Below are positions 26,780-35,850 of a stretch of DNA of 39,481 nucleotides, piece by piece. The notes under the pieces are model-generated. The model searched no databases. It saw only the letters and a list, made by a program, of their open reading frames with translations, and was not told where the DNA came from. The DNA lies in NCBI GenBank assembly GCA_013141375.1, contig JABFRC010000062.1, positions 1-39,481 on the forward strand, written 5' to 3'. Both the position numbers and the translations under genes were made by a program. This DNA comes from Methylococcaceae bacterium. Lineage in GTDB: Bacteria; Pseudomonadota; Gammaproteobacteria; Methylococcales; Methylomonadaceae. Positions within the stretch are counted from its first letter, which is position 1; each line of letters starts with the position of its first letter.

Positions 26780-27091
26780 ATGTATGCGGTAATTCAAACA
26801 GGTGGTAAACAGTACCGAGTAGAAGAAGGTACTTATTTAAAAATTGAAAAATTAGATCTTGGTGAAGGTGACAGCGTTGAGTTTGACAAAGTGCTGTTGA
26901 TTAAATCAGGTGACGACGTCAAAGTCGGATTGCCTTTCATTGAAGGCGGAAAGGTCACTGCGACTGTTCTGTCTCAAGGAAGACACAAAAAAGTTAGAAT
27001 CGTTAAATTCAGAAGACGTAAGCACCACATGAAACAAATGGGGCATCGTCAATACTACACAGAAGTCCAGATTACTGGCATTTCTGCTTAA
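26780..27091 (+). CDS. rplU: 50S ribosomal protein L21
   Basis: This is ribosomal protein L21, 103 residues from the ATG at 26780, which gives the universal start [14 protein letters not shown]. An in-frame start at 26762 would add six residues without homology. GATGGAG at 26764-26770 is nine bases upstream. The basic segment [21 protein letters not shown] binds 23S rRNA. It is the first gene of rplU-rpmA, which ends at the terminator at 27421-27454. Confidence 0.97.
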   Translation: MYAVIQTGGKQYRVEEGTYLKIEKLDLGEGDSVEFDKVLLIKSGDDVKVGLPFIEGGKVTATVLSQGRHKKVRIVKFRRRKHHMKQMGHRQYYTEVQITGISA

Positions 27092-27126
27092 GAAAATCTA
27101 TTAAATTGTAGAAAGGTTGGTTTAAT

Positions 27127-27384
27127 ATGGCTCATAAGAAAGCGGGTGGTAGTACACGCAACGGTCGTGACTCGAACGCGAAACGCTTAGGTGTAAAACG
27201 TTACGGCGGCGAAGCAGTAATCGCTGGGAATATTATTGTTCGTCAACGTGGAACTCATTTCCATGCCGGCGACAATGTAGGCATTGGCAAAGATCATACT
27301 TTGTTTGCGACTGCCGACGGTAAAGTGGTTTTTCAGGCCAAAGGCCCTAAAAGCCGTAAATTTGTCAGTATTCTTACTGCGTAA
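27127..27384 (+). CDS. rpmA: 50S ribosomal protein L27
   Basis: This is ribosomal protein L27, 85 residues. The flexible N-terminus that reaches the peptidyl transferase centre is canonical ([24 protein letters not shown]), with no Firmicutes-type cleavable extension. Its C-terminal [17 protein letters not shown] is typical. It lies 35 bases after rplU with AGAAAGG upstream of the ATG. Confidence 0.98.
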   Translation: MAHKKAGGSTRNGRDSNAKRLGVKRYGGEAVIAGNIIVRQRGTHFHAGDNVGIGKDHTLFATADGKVVFQAKGPKSRKFVSILTA

Positions 27385-27420
27385 AACTTATCTTGTCGCT
27401 TTTCGGCGGCAGTAAGTTCG

Positions 27421-27454
27421 AAAAAAGCCTCGCCCTTCATGGTGGGGCTTTTTT
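27421..27454 (+). terminator. Intrinsic terminator of rplU-rpmA
   Basis: A 14-bp stem starting AAAAAAGCC and ending GGCTTTTTT, with two G-U wobbles and a short loop (TTCAT plus neighbouring base), is followed by a T-run. It lies 37 bases past the rpmA stop and before obgE. Confidence 0.85.
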
Positions 27455-27488
27455 GTTTGTGGTGGTTTGATTGAGTGTGGCGGTGTGA

Positions 27489-29637
<2,149 letters not shown>

Positions 29638-29648
29638 TTTTCGAGCAT

Positions 29649-29688
29649 AAAAAAGGCCGGTGTTTTATTTAAAACACCGGCCTTTTTT
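29649..29688. terminator. Strong bidirectional terminator between proB and rpsT
   Basis: A perfect 18-bp inverted repeat with a GC-rich core (GGCCGGTGTTTT / AAAACACCGGCC), an ATTT loop, and A and T runs on its two sides. It can terminate both proB (plus) and rpsT (minus). Confidence 0.93.
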
Positions 29689-29706
29689 TTTAAATCAAAC
29701 TATTGA

Positions 29707-29970
29707 TTAAGCGATAGCTTTGACTTTCAGATTTAATCTGCTTTTGCTGCGAGAAGCTTTATTCTTGTGAATAATGCCTTTGTTAACTGCTGAGTCAATG
29801 ATTGGCACTGCAGTATTGTAAGCAGCTTGTGCTTTTTCTTTATCGCCAGCTCTGACGGCAGCAATAATTTTTTTAATGAATGTCCGTAAGTTGCTACGTT
29901 GTCCTGCGTTGCGAATACGGCTTTTTTCCGCTTGTCGCGCACGCTTTTTAGCTTGTGCTGTATTAGCCAT
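29707..29970 (-). CDS. rpsT: 30S ribosomal protein S20
   Basis: This is ribosomal protein S20, 87 residues, starting MANTAQAKKRARQAEKSRIRN and ending in the basic NKASRSKSRLNLKVKAI. It is strongly basic and helical as expected. It is transcribed alone from a near-consensus promoter (30010-30038) and ends at the bidirectional terminator. The rpsT/murJ divergent arrangement is common in gammaproteobacteria. Confidence 0.98.
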   Translation of the reverse strand: MANTAQAKKRARQAEKSRIRNAGQRSNLRTFIKKIIAAVRAGDKEKAQAAYNTAVPIIDSAVNKGIIHKNKASRSKSRLNLKVKAIA

Positions 29971-30009
29971 GGTATCTCGGTAATTTGTTTTAAGTTAATC
30001 AGACTAAGA

Positions 30010-30038
30010 ATTATCTTTTCAAATGGTACTATTGTCAA
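30010..30038 (-). promoter_or_regulatory. Sigma-70 promoter of rpsT
   Basis: On the minus strand TTGACA (30033-30038) and GATAAT (30010-30015) are exactly 17 bases apart, about 40 bases upstream of the rpsT start codon. This is a near-consensus strong promoter. Confidence 0.85.
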
Positions 30039-30062
30039 ATTTTAAATCACGTTGAGGCAGTG

Positions 30063-31598
30063 TTGAGCAAACAACTATTCAAATCGACAGCCATTATTGG
30101 CTTAATGACACTAATATCCCGGATTCTGGGCTTTGTTAGAGACATGTTGATTGCGCAAATCTTTGGCGTGGGTTTGGCGACAGATGCATTTTTTGTGGCT
30201 TTCAAAATACCAAATTTCTTTAGGCGCTTATTTGCTGAAGGTGCTTTTGCGCATGCCTTTATTCCTGTTTTAGCTGATTATAAAGAAACAGGCAGCCAAC
30301 AAGAATTAAGGGATTTGATTAATAAGACGTCAGGAATATTAGCCTTGACGCTGTTATTTATTTCCTTGATTGGAATGATATCGGCTCCGTTGTTAATTAT
30401 GGTCTTGGCGCCAGGCTTTAGCTTAAATGGAACGCAGGCAGAGCTTGCTTCTCGACTATTAATGATGGTCTTCCCCTATTTGCTTTTTATCACCCTAGTG
30501 GCATTTTCTGGGGCGATATTAAATGCGCATGAAAAGTTCGCTGTTCCTGCTCTGACTCCGGCAATACTGAATATTTGCATGATAGCGGCGACAATCTGGT
30601 TGGCACCCTTAATGACTGAGCCGGTAATGGCCTTGGCCTATGGCGTATTTGCTGCGGGAATAGTGCAAGTCTTATTTCAATTGCCTGCGTTGAGTCGCCT
30701 GGGCTTGTTGCCCCGATTTAAAATCGATTTTCAGCATCCCGGCGTAAAGCGTGTTACCAGCCTCATGCTGCCCGCCATATTCAGTGTATCTGTCACGCAG
30801 ATCAATTTATTATTGGATAGCTTGTTCGCGTCATTTTTAGCGGTGGGGAGCGTCTCGTGGCTTTACTATTCCGATAGATTAGTAGAGTTTCCACTTGGAA
30901 TATTGGGCATGGCGCTGTCCACGGTGATTCTTCCACAACTGGCAAAAAATTATGTCGCAAATGATAGTCAGGCATTTTCAAATTCGCTGGATTGGGGCTT
31001 GCGTTTGATATTTTTGGTCGGGATGCCGGCCACCATTGGCTTATTCGTTTTGGCTGAGCCTATGCTGGCAACTTTATTTCAGTATGATGAATTTTCAGCA
31101 ACGGACAGAGTCTTTGCCGGTCAGAGTTTGAAAGCCTATGCGATTGGCTTGATGGGCTATTTTATGATCAAAATTCTGGTACCTGGTTTTACCTCAAGAC
31201 AGGATATGAAGACGCCATTCCGTTATGGTGTATATGCTATGGCAGTAAGTTTGGGCTTGAATTTGGTGCTGATATTTCCTTTGGCGCACGCCGGGCTTGC
31301 CTTGGCTACCTCGTTAGGGGCTTGTTTAAATGGGCTCTTGCTATTTAGAAAACTGCTGCAGGATCAAGTGTATAGGCCCACTCAAGGTCTATGGCTGTTT
31401 TTGTTTCGAATAATTCTAGCCAGTGGCGCGATGGCAGCCTGCCTAAGCTACTGGCTGGATATTGAACAATGGAATCAGTGGAACGCCACAAAGCGCGTTT
31501 TAAACTTGTGTGAGTGGATTGCGATCGGCGGCTTTGTTTATATGTCAGCGCTACTATTGCTAGGGCTTAGGCTACGACATTTAAAGATTGCCAAGTGA
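30063..31598 (+). CDS. murJ: Lipid II flippase MurJ
   Basis: This is the MOP-superfamily flippase that moves lipid II across the inner membrane for peptidoglycan synthesis; 511 residues with about 14 hydrophobic helices. Signatures include TLISRILGFVRDMLIAQIFG, ATDAFFVAFKIPNFFRRLFAEGAFAHAFIPV, and YYSDRLVEFPLGILGMALSTVILPQLA. The start may be GTG 30060 or TTG 30063. TTG is preferred because GAGG at 30054-30057 is five bases from it and only two from the GTG. It is divergent from rpsT and converges with the HDOD gene, six bases from its end. Confidence 0.96.
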   Translation: MSKQLFKSTAIIGLMTLISRILGFVRDMLIAQIFGVGLATDAFFVAFKIPNFFRRLFAEGAFAHAFIPVLADYKETGSQQELRDLINKTSGILALTLLFISLIGMISAPLLIMVLAPGFSLNGTQAELASRLLMMVFPYLLFITLVAFSGAILNAHEKFAVPALTPAILNICMIAATIWLAPLMTEPVMALAYGVFAAGIVQVLFQLPALSRLGLLPRFKIDFQHPGVKRVTSLMLPAIFSVSVTQINLLLDSLFASFLAVGSVSWLYYSDRLVEFPLGILGMALSTVILPQLAKNYVANDSQAFSNSLDWGLRLIFLVGMPATIGLFVLAEPMLATLFQYDEFSATDRVFAGQSLKAYAIGLMGYFMIKILVPGFTSRQDMKTPFRYGVYAMAVSLGLNLVLIFPLAHAGLALATSLGACLNGLLLFRKLLQDQVYRPTQGLWLFLFRIILASGAMAACLSYWLDIEQWNQWNATKRVLNLCEWIAIGGFVYMSALLLLGLRLRHLKIAK

Positions 31599-31604
31599 GT
31601 AATT

Positions 31605-32531
31605 TCATTCGCCGATTATCATATCTGCAGAGCTAATAATATTGTCGAGAAAGTCGCTTAATTTATCAACCGACTGAGTTGTGGATTCCTGGCTGATATT
31701 GAGCTGGTTGAAAACCTCGTCCGGACAAGGCTGCTGCTGACCATCGCCAATGCCCAGTTTACCCAGTAAATAGTCATTGAGATAAGTCAGTAGATTCAGT
31801 TGGTAATTTTCACCACGGTAATAGGGGTTGTGATGGTGATAGACCACATCAATGATGGGTTTAGGCATACACCAGGCGCCCATTAGCCACGCGCCAAGCA
31901 TGGTGTGATCAACACCAAAGGCAAACTTTTCCAGATTGAAAATGGTCAAAGTCGGATTTGCAAGAATAAGATTATTTAAATAACTGAACTCTTCAGGAAA
32001 CTGATCGCCCATTAAAGGGAAACCTATATTGTGCAGCAGTCCTGCCAAGAAAAATTGTGCGGGAGCAAGCCGATTTTCAACAGGAATTTGATTGTTAAGC
32101 AATTGCATAAGCCTGCTACTGGCTAATGCTTGAATCCAGAACGAACGGGTACCTGTAGGGCCGTTTTTGGGGCATTTTAAAGGTGCAAGCGCCGATAAAC
32201 CCAGGGCCAGATTAAAAACAAAATCAAAGCCTAATACCCGGCTGATGGCTTCCTGAATGCTGGTTATTTTTCCATGATATCCATACAGTGGCGAGCTTGC
32301 CCAGCGAATGATTTGAGCCGCCAATAAGGGATCAAGCTCAATGATCTCAGCCAGTTTTGCAGCATCTGCATGAGGGTCGGCGGCTAATTGCATAATTCTT
32401 AGCGCGATCCCTGGCAGTGGAGGCAGTGTTTGAATGCGGTTAATGGCCTCTCGCATGTCCTGTGGCGGCGTAAAACCATCCAACTGAGGATTGATGCTGT
32501 TGAGCGTCCAGTTAATCAGAGAAGGATCCAT
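31605..32531 (-). CDS. HDOD domain signalling protein
   Basis: This is a 308-residue cytoplasmic protein dominated by an HDOD domain (about 30-230), a relative of HD phosphohydrolases found in bacterial signalling proteins. It has the family start LPPLPGIALRIMQLAADPHADAAKLAEIIELDPLLAAQIIRWASS and the later AGLLHNIGFPL. The catalytic HD is HN at that position (LLHNIG), so hydrolase activity is doubtful, as is usual for HDOD. The start is 13 bases after the stop of the sigma-54 activator, so both probably form one operon and may act in the same pathway. Target and ligand are unknown. Confidence 0.87.
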   Translation of the reverse strand: MDPSLINWTLNSINPQLDGFTPPQDMREAINRIQTLPPLPGIALRIMQLAADPHADAAKLAEIIELDPLLAAQIIRWASSPLYGYHGKITSIQEAISRVLGFDFVFNLALGLSALAPLKCPKNGPTGTRSFWIQALASSRLMQLLNNQIPVENRLAPAQFFLAGLLHNIGFPLMGDQFPEEFSYLNNLILANPTLTIFNLEKFAFGVDHTMLGAWLMGAWCMPKPIIDVVYHHHNPYYRGENYQLNLLTYLNDYLLGKLGIGDGQQQPCPDEVFNQLNISQESTTQSVDKLSDFLDNIISSADMIIGE

Positions 32532-32544
32532 AATCGTAAAGGTA

Positions 32545-33879
32545 TTAAGTTAGGTTGAGTCGGCTCAATTTGCGATAGAGCGTTCTTTCGCTGACATTCA
32601 TTTCGGCGGCAATCAATTTACGATTGCCGCTATGTCTATCAAGTAGTTCTTTAATAAAATTGGCTTCCAGTTGATCAAGAGAACTGGCTTGAGTCTGTGG
32701 AATGGCTATGTCCGCGGCGGTGAAGGCTGCTTGTGGCGCAATTGATTGCCGCTGAATAATATTGATGTCGTGTTCTTCAATGCGGTGATCAGTGCATATG
32801 CTGCTGGCCAGATGCAGACAGTTTTTCAGTTCTCGAATGTTACCGGGCCAATCATGCTGAATGAGCTTGATTTGCGCTGGTTTGCTGATGGTGTAAGAGC
32901 AAACGTTCATTTCGCCAAACTGTTTTAATAAGTGATCACAAATAAAGGGAATATCCTGTTTTCGCTCGCGTAGCGGCGGCAACTGAACTGGAAACACCGA
33001 TAGCCGATAAAATAAGTCTTCACGAAACTCACCTGCTTTTACCATCTCAGTCAGATTTCGATGAGTCGCACACACAACCCTGACCTTTGAAGTTAGCGGT
33101 GTTGTTCCGCCTACACGACGAAATTGACCACTTTCTAACGCGCGCAATAATTTTGGTTGCTGAGACAGCGGCAATTCGCCAATTTCATCCAGAAATAAGG
33201 TGCCGTTATCGGCTAGTTCAAACAGCCCCTTTTTACCCGATGCCGCGCCGGTAAAGGCGCCTTTTTCATGACCAAATAATTCACTTTCAAACAAATTCTC
33301 CCCCAGGATGGTGCAATCCATCACAACAAAATCATGTTCAGCATTCTTAGAATGTTGGTGTATGAATTCTGAAGCAAGTTCTTTGCCAGTTCCTGTTTCT
33401 CCAAACAATAATACCGGAACTTGAGATTGCGCAGCCTGGGTTAATTTGTTTTTTAGGGTTAGAAATGACGGCGATGCACCCACCATAGGGGATTTATTGA
33501 TAGTCGATTTTAACGGTGTGGTGACAGTGATAGATTCACCAATATAAAGCGTGCCATCTGCATCAATTAATGGGTATCCGCGCACCCTGAGCTGGGTCGT
33601 CGTATCTTTAATATAATCATTGGGGAAGAGTCCGGCATAAGGTTCGAGCTTGTCAAACAAGCGTTTATGTCGACAATTTCCGGAGTTGTCACAGCATGGA
33701 CGGCCGATTTGCTGGTCACGATTAATTCCAAAACGTATTTCCCATGCCCGGTTAACGGCGGCAATTTTTAGTGAATTATCAATAATAAGGAAAGGTACAT
33801 CATGGGTTTCAAGCAATGATTCGAGAGTGATTACGTTAGTAGACATAGGTTCTTTAGGCTTGTTGGCAGCGAATGTCAT
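32545..33879 (-). CDS. Sigma-54-dependent activator with PAS sensor domain
   Basis: This is an enhancer-binding protein of 444 residues. The N-terminal PAS domain (about 20-120) has FLIIDNSLKIAAVNRAWEIRFG and an unusual cysteine group RPCCDNSGNCRH (C62, C63, C69, H71). The AAA+ domain has Walker A FGETGTGKE near 160, the sigma-54 contact loop GAFTGA at 207-212, LFLDEIGELP and the arginine region FREDLFYRLSVFPVQLPPLRER. A Fis-type helix-turn-helix ends the protein (NRKLIAAEMNVSERTLYRKL). There is no receiver domain, so it should sense its signal directly. Two starts are possible, 33879 and 33846 (MSTNVITLES); neither has a strong ribosome binding site. TGACA-type dyads lie just upstream at 33874-33925, suggesting autoregulation. 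The natural target gene is not evident. Confidence 0.9.
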   Translation of the reverse strand: MTFAANKPKEPMSTNVITLESLLETHDVPFLIIDNSLKIAAVNRAWEIRFGINRDQQIGRPCCDNSGNCRHKRLFDKLEPYAGLFPNDYIKDTTTQLRVRGYPLIDADGTLYIGESITVTTPLKSTINKSPMVGASPSFLTLKNKLTQAAQSQVPVLLFGETGTGKELASEFIHQHSKNAEHDFVVMDCTILGENLFESELFGHEKGAFTGAASGKKGLFELADNGTLFLDEIGELPLSQQPKLLRALESGQFRRVGGTTPLTSKVRVVCATHRNLTEMVKAGEFREDLFYRLSVFPVQLPPLRERKQDIPFICDHLLKQFGEMNVCSYTISKPAQIKLIQHDWPGNIRELKNCLHLASSICTDHRIEEHDINIIQRQSIAPQAAFTAADIAIPQTQASSLDQLEANFIKELLDRHSGNRKLIAAEMNVSERTLYRKLSRLNLT

Positions 33880-33925
33880 GACATATCTTGAAGTAGGCTG
33901 ACATAAGTGTCAGGTATGCTGACAG
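33874..33925. promoter_or_regulatory. Cluster of TGACA/TGTCA dyads, candidate enhancer of the sigma-54 activator
   Basis: Within 52 bases there are TGTCATGACA (33874-33883), CTGACA-TAAG-TGTCAG (33898-33913) and TGTCAG-GTATG-CTGACA (33908-33924). The last matches TGT-N11-ACA, the spacing common for enhancer-binding protein sites. They lie immediately upstream of, or on, the start of the activator gene. Confidence 0.6.
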
Positions 33926-33983
33926 TTAAGACGTAAAATTTTAATGTGTGCCAAGTATGACGTTTTTAAGCTTTTTGTCTATA

Positions 33984-33998
33984 TGGCATGTAAATTGA
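33984..33998 (+). promoter_or_regulatory. Weak sigma-54 promoter candidate directed into the decayed region
   Basis: TGGCATG-TAAA-TTGA differs from the TGGCACG-N4-TTGC consensus at two positions, including the important -12 C. The GG lies about 70 bases past the dyad cluster, a normal enhancer distance. It points away from the activator gene into sequence without an intact gene. Confidence 0.3.
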
Positions 33999-34111
33999 TC
34001 CGAATTTACAAAAGCACCCCAAACCGCACTGAAAAATTTATTTGGTTTCCCAAGCAATGTATCAAAGTGGGTAGGTAATATGCTAGGTCATCTGGAAAAG
34101 CAGCATTAACG

Positions 34112-34246
34112 ACCAATTCCAATAAGTGCTCATGCTATCTCTTCTCGGCAATTGCTCCTGCATTGCCCTACTACCTACATCTATGTAGGCATCCAATGGG
34201 AGAAGGTTGGGTTGAGGGTTTCAAATAAAAACTTATTGGGATTGGT
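34112..34246. repeat. 135-bp inverted-repeat element (MITE-like)
   Basis: The ends are ACCAATTCCAATAAGT (34112-34127) and ACTTATTGGGATTGGT (34231-34246), matching as inverted repeats at 15 of 16 positions. A perfect CCTACAT-CT-ATGTAGG hairpin lies inside (34174-34189). TAAC occurs one base outside each end, possibly a short target duplication. No transposase is encoded, so this looks like a non-autonomous mobile element, and it now supplies the end of the neighbouring cas2 frame. Confidence 0.55.
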
Positions 34247-34561
34247 ATAACTTGACTCAGTAATTGGTTAATGCCGTCTGTAAACAACATGATATCTTCG
34301 GGAAAAAATTGCTTGCCCAATAAATCGACCTCAGTTTTATCTGGCAATCGATAGCAGCGAATATCATCTTCAGCCGGTTTTATTAATGCCTGCAAACGCT
34401 CCAGCAGTTTCAATACGGCTTTTCGCTTCATTACAACAGTAAAGACCGAATACTGAATTGACAATCCTCGTTTTTTTCAAAGTCCTATGTATTTTTGACA
34501 AACGCTTTGGATTGGCAATCTCATAGGCAGCCAGATACAAACCATTATCACTGTCCGCCAT
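34171..34561 (-). pseudogene. cas2: CRISPR-associated Cas2, frameshifted orphan
   Basis: Two overlapping minus-strand frames together give one Cas2 protein. Residues from the ATG at 34561 read GLYLAAYEIANPKRLSKIHR and stay in frame up to TLKK. The rest (IQYSVFTVVMKRKAVLKLLE, then EDDIRCYRLPDKTEVDLLG) is in another frame. The switch is at a run of seven T (plus strand 34471-34477); six would restore a continuous frame through RGLSIQYSVF. The usual catalytic aspartate after the first strand (YD) is glutamate here (AAYEI). The natural C-terminus is replaced by read-through into the 135-bp repeat element, with a stop at 34171. Cas2 normally works with Cas1 in spacer acquisition, but no cas1, effector or CRISPR array is present. 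A sequencing error in the homopolymer could explain the frameshift but not the isolation. Confidence 0.72.
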
Positions 34562-34697
34562 TAACTGATGGCCAGCAGAAATTGGTGCAGCTTATTGATC
34601 GTGCTTCTCGCTGCATAAATAATTTTGCCATTGCCTCAGTGCGGTACCGGCTTCAAACTCCAAATCTGACAGCAATGCCGGATAAAAATCCCATACC
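34562..34697 (-). other. Unidentified remnant upstream of cas2
   Basis: A minus-strand frame ends with TAA at 34561-34563, overlapping the cas2 ATG as TAATG, the way an upstream operon partner would. Its last residues read STINKLHQFLLAIS, but it is interrupted by a stop about 25 codons upstream, and neighbouring frames carry other short open pieces (for example EAMAKLFMQREARS). This looks like the eroded 3' end of a gene, in the place where cas1 often sits. I cannot identify it as Cas1. Confidence 0.3.
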
Positions 34698-34937
34698 TGC
34701 AAAGGCAACTGCTGGGATAATGCGGTGTCAGAAAGTTTTTTTCATAGCTTGAAAACCGAGCTAATTCATCATCAGACTTACACAACTCGAGCGGAAGCTA
34801 GGCGGGCTGTATTTGAATATATTGAAATTTTTTACAACCGCGAGCGATTGCATTTCGCCAATGGCTATTTGTCCCCAGTAGACTACGAATTGCAGCACAA
34901 AGCTGCTTAACCATGTGTCCGGAAAAGTATTGACACA
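34698..34937 (+). mobile_element. IS3-family transposase C-terminal fragment with element end
   Basis: The frame reads [20 protein letters not shown], continues through [21 protein letters not shown] and stops at 34910. This is the conserved end of the DDE integrase core (DNA.AESFF...E...YNR.R.H..LGY.SP) of IS3-type OrfB, including the catalytic glutamate region. About 70 of some 280 residues remain; homology begins abruptly near 34698, where cas-side remnants end. TGTGTC (34914-34919) and GACACA (34932-34937) lie just past the stop, and the sequence could end in ...CA at 34937 as IS3 ends do. No left end or OrfA was found. It is a dead remnant. Confidence 0.75.
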
Positions 34938-35224
34938 TCAGATGATATTGGTGACGTAAAAAAGCACTGATTGGCTGGAAAAAATAAAGAATTATTGGAT
35001 GAATGAGACAGCTATGCCTTGAATTATAAAAAACGACGAGCTAGTGGGTAACTAACCCGAAGTAGTTCGTCACGCTTAAAAAAAACGGTTTATCAGCAGC
35101 CTTGTTTAACTTAGCCAGATTCTGGGCAATAGTTTTGCAAGTGGCTCCTTTGGCTATAAATTCCATCTTATACTCAGGTCGACAAGTTAGCTCGAACAAC
35201 GTTTATTTGTCGGAAGGAAATCAG
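34938..35224. other. 287-base stretch without an intact gene
   Basis: This lies between the IS3 remnant and the exported-protein gene. A 40-codon minus-strand piece at about 35045-35176 is open but has no start context or family resemblance. The last part supplies the ribosome binding site GGAAGGA (35212-35218) of the next gene. Nothing else was recognised. Confidence 0.4.
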
Positions 35225-35722
35225 ATGAACAAATTCGCGATAAGTTTTTTATGTATGCTGGGGATGATAATAATATCGAATGACCTTTTGGCAAATCCTC
35301 CGCTACCGTCGCAGTATCCACTGAATAAAATAAAAATTTCCATTTTGCATAAAACACCCCCTGGTATTCCAGGCGGTTACCAAATTACTATTAACGGTAG
35401 CGGTAACAGTTTTTACATCCAAGACAGCCAAGAAAAGCAAGCTCTTAATGTTTCCAAAGAGACCTTGCTTGAACTGGTTAACGACTTTTACACAATTCAT
35501 TTTTTTGAATTGCCAGACACATACGCTGTTAAAAAACAGGTGATACTTAAAAACAATGCAACCTTAGCGACAGTGGTGACAAAGCTGACCAAACAAAGCA
35601 ATAAAATGATGTGTATTCAACTCCGGTCTTTTAAAAAATGCCTGACCATTGTCGATAATCAGCCAAATGAAGCGGCACAACTCGTTAATAAAATCGAAGG
35701 GCTGTTTCTTGCCAAACAGTAA
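35225..35722 (+). CDS. Hypothetical exported protein (DUF6438-like fold suspected)
   Basis: This is a protein of 165 residues from the ATG at 35225, chosen because GGAAGGA is six bases upstream and because it begins with a signal peptide (MNKFAISFLCMLGMIIISN, then a likely cleavage near LANP). A longer open frame from 35102 lacks these features. The mature part is predicted periplasmic or secreted, with a GYQITINGSGNSFYIQ strand pair, then VSKETLLELVNDFYTIHFFELPDTY and a C-terminal helix. Two cysteines (MMCIQLRSFKKCL) could form a disulfide. The pattern recalls the DUF6438 group, but only by impression. It sits alone among mobile-element debris; a hairpin follows it. Confidence 0.7.
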   Translation: MNKFAISFLCMLGMIIISNDLLANPPLPSQYPLNKIKISILHKTPPGIPGGYQITINGSGNSFYIQDSQEKQALNVSKETLLELVNDFYTIHFFELPDTYAVKKQVILKNNATLATVVTKLTKQSNKMMCIQLRSFKKCLTIVDNQPNEAAQLVNKIEGLFLAKQ

Positions 35723-35726
35723 GCCC

Positions 35727-35753
35727 TGTCGGGCATACCGTTTATGCCCGACA
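35727..35753 (+). terminator. Hairpin after the exported-protein gene
   Basis: TGTCGGGCATA and TATGCCCGACA are perfect 11-bp arms around a 5-base loop, starting four bases after the stop codon. The following sequence is only moderately T-rich, so termination efficiency is uncertain. Confidence 0.65.
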
Positions 35754-35850
35754 TCAATTCTTCATCAAGTTCCATCCATGGTTCATTTTAATGCTACCAG
35801 CACTGATAATATTTAATCGAACCGCCGGTGTAAATCAGTTAAAACCTATA

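Noticed and set aside
34471-34477. Phase-variable on/off switch of cas2 by the seven-T run
   Set aside because: Seven bases is short for slipped-strand variation and the gene has no partners; recent decay or a sequencing error is simpler.
34495-34752. Plus-strand 85-residue frame across the cas2 start
   Set aside because: It is antisense to the cas2 N-terminus and the adjacent remnant and runs into the IS3 fragment; no family resemblance.
35045-35176. Minus-strand piece with residues FIAKGATCKTIAQNLAKLNK
   Set aside because: Only about 40 codons, no clear start signal and no recognised family; could be chance or a fragment.
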